A DNA stretch of 5,864 nucleotides, taken from the NCBI GenBank assembly GCA_003512175.1, contig DOSP01000097.1, positions 1-5,864 on the forward strand, given 5' to 3'. This DNA is from Candidatus Kerfeldbacteria bacterium. Lineage in GTDB: Bacteria; Patescibacteriota; Patescibacteriia; UBA9570. Shown piece by piece: positions 5,751-5,864 of this stretch. The translations under genes were made by a program, and so were the position numbers. The stretch's first letter is position 1. Each line of letters begins with the position of its first letter. The notes under the pieces are model-generated. The model saw only the letters and a program-made list of their open reading frames with translations. It ran no database searches and was not told the origin of the DNA.

Positions 5751-5755
5751 ATAAT
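5750..5755 (+). promoter_or_regulatory. -10 box of the plus-strand nucleotidyltransferase gene
   Basis: A perfect TATAAT lies 9 nt upstream of the ATG at 5765, the same spacing as at the speA promoter, predicting a leaderless transcript. No recognisable -35 hexamer is found 15-18 bp upstream, where the inverted repeat sits. The box is embedded in an ATA/AAT triplet run (5750-5761), so the exact register is uncertain. Confidence 0.5.
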
Positions 5756-5764
5756 AATAATCTA

Positions 5765-5864
5765 ATGACTACTGTTCTCGTTTTCGGCACCTTCGATAAG
5801 CTCCATCCAGGACACCGGTTTTTTTTATCTGAGGCCAAAAAACATGGTGATCGGTTAGTGGCGG
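5765..5864 (+). CDS. Cytidylyltransferase-fold nucleotidyltransferase, N-terminal part (cut by window end)
   Basis: Only the first 33 codons are present. They show a beta strand VLVFGTFDKLHPGH (residues 4-17) with the HxGH nucleotide-binding motif at 14-17, followed by a helix (RFFLSEAKKHGD) and the start of the next strand (RLVA). This is the start of a small alpha/beta phosphodiesterase-fold nucleotidyltransferase, the family of glycerol-3-phosphate cytidylyltransferase (TagD) and archaeal-type FAD synthase (RibL). The visible part cannot decide the substrate. It is transcribed divergently from the arg operon. An 8-T run at 5819-5826 encodes Phe-Phe-Leu, in frame with the family pattern. 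The ATG follows a TATAAT box by 9 nt with no Shine-Dalgarno sequence. Confidence 0.85.
   Translation, partial: MTTVLVFGTFDKLHPGHRFFLSEAKKHGDRLVA

Noticed and set aside
5819..5826. 8-T run in the nucleotidyltransferase gene as a phase-variable or frameshift site
   Set aside because: The frame through it gives the Phe-Phe-Leu expected after the HxGH motif in this family, and similar A/T runs of 7-8 occur in aguB with intact frames, so it is probably just composition.

Overview
This is a bacterial arginine/polyamine locus of medium G+C content that appears to use the standard genetic code. Five tightly packed genes read leftward (minus strand) from about 5660 to 80. In transcription order they are a carbamoyltransferase (argF-like), argininosuccinate synthase (argG), a short SpeA-type arginine decarboxylase, N-carbamoylputrescine amidase (aguB) and agmatine deiminase (aguA). 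A divergent plus-strand gene starts at 5765 and runs off the window. It encodes a small cytidylyltransferase-fold protein of the GTFDxLHxGH type. Its sequence, the lack of visible Shine-Dalgarno sites and the compact layout would suit a Patescibacteria/CPR-type bacterium, but that assignment is a weak inference.

The most striking region is the 230-bp divergent spacer (5533-5764). Between the minus-strand promoter (TTGACA at 5699-5694, TACCAT at 5677-5672) and argF lies what reads as a complete ribosome-mediated transcription attenuator for arginine. A 20-codon leader peptide (5663-5601) carries two tandem Arg-Arg pairs, RRTLRR, all CGT codons. Its UAG stop sits inside an 11-nt segment that is perfectly complementary to the 5' half of a following 11-bp GC-rich terminator hairpin. 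An earlier 7-nt segment, overlapping the leader's own Thr-Leu-Arg codons, can pair with the stop-codon segment instead. The leader therefore has the full 1:2 / 2:3 / 3:4 alternation of the classical trp and his attenuators, with arginine as the sensed amino acid.

A second promoter lies in the only other sizeable gap, between argG and the decarboxylase (3377-3337). It has perfect TTGACA and TATAAT boxes 16 bp apart, with the -10 ending only 9 nt before the ATG. The speA-aguB-aguA module can thus be transcribed independently of the attenuator. The inferred logic is that citrulline and argininosuccinate synthesis respond to arginyl-tRNA charging, while conversion of arginine to putrescine has its own strong promoter. 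In all three promoter-like regions the -10 box ends 8-9 nt before the ATG, implying leaderless transcripts, and none of the internal genes has a Shine-Dalgarno sequence.

Together the genes could take ornithine plus carbamoyl phosphate to citrulline and argininosuccinate, and separately arginine to agmatine, N-carbamoylputrescine and putrescine. The linking enzyme, argininosuccinate lyase (ArgH), is not in the window. The carbamoyltransferase carries NDMP where the family normally has HCLP, so its exact substrate or activity is open to question.
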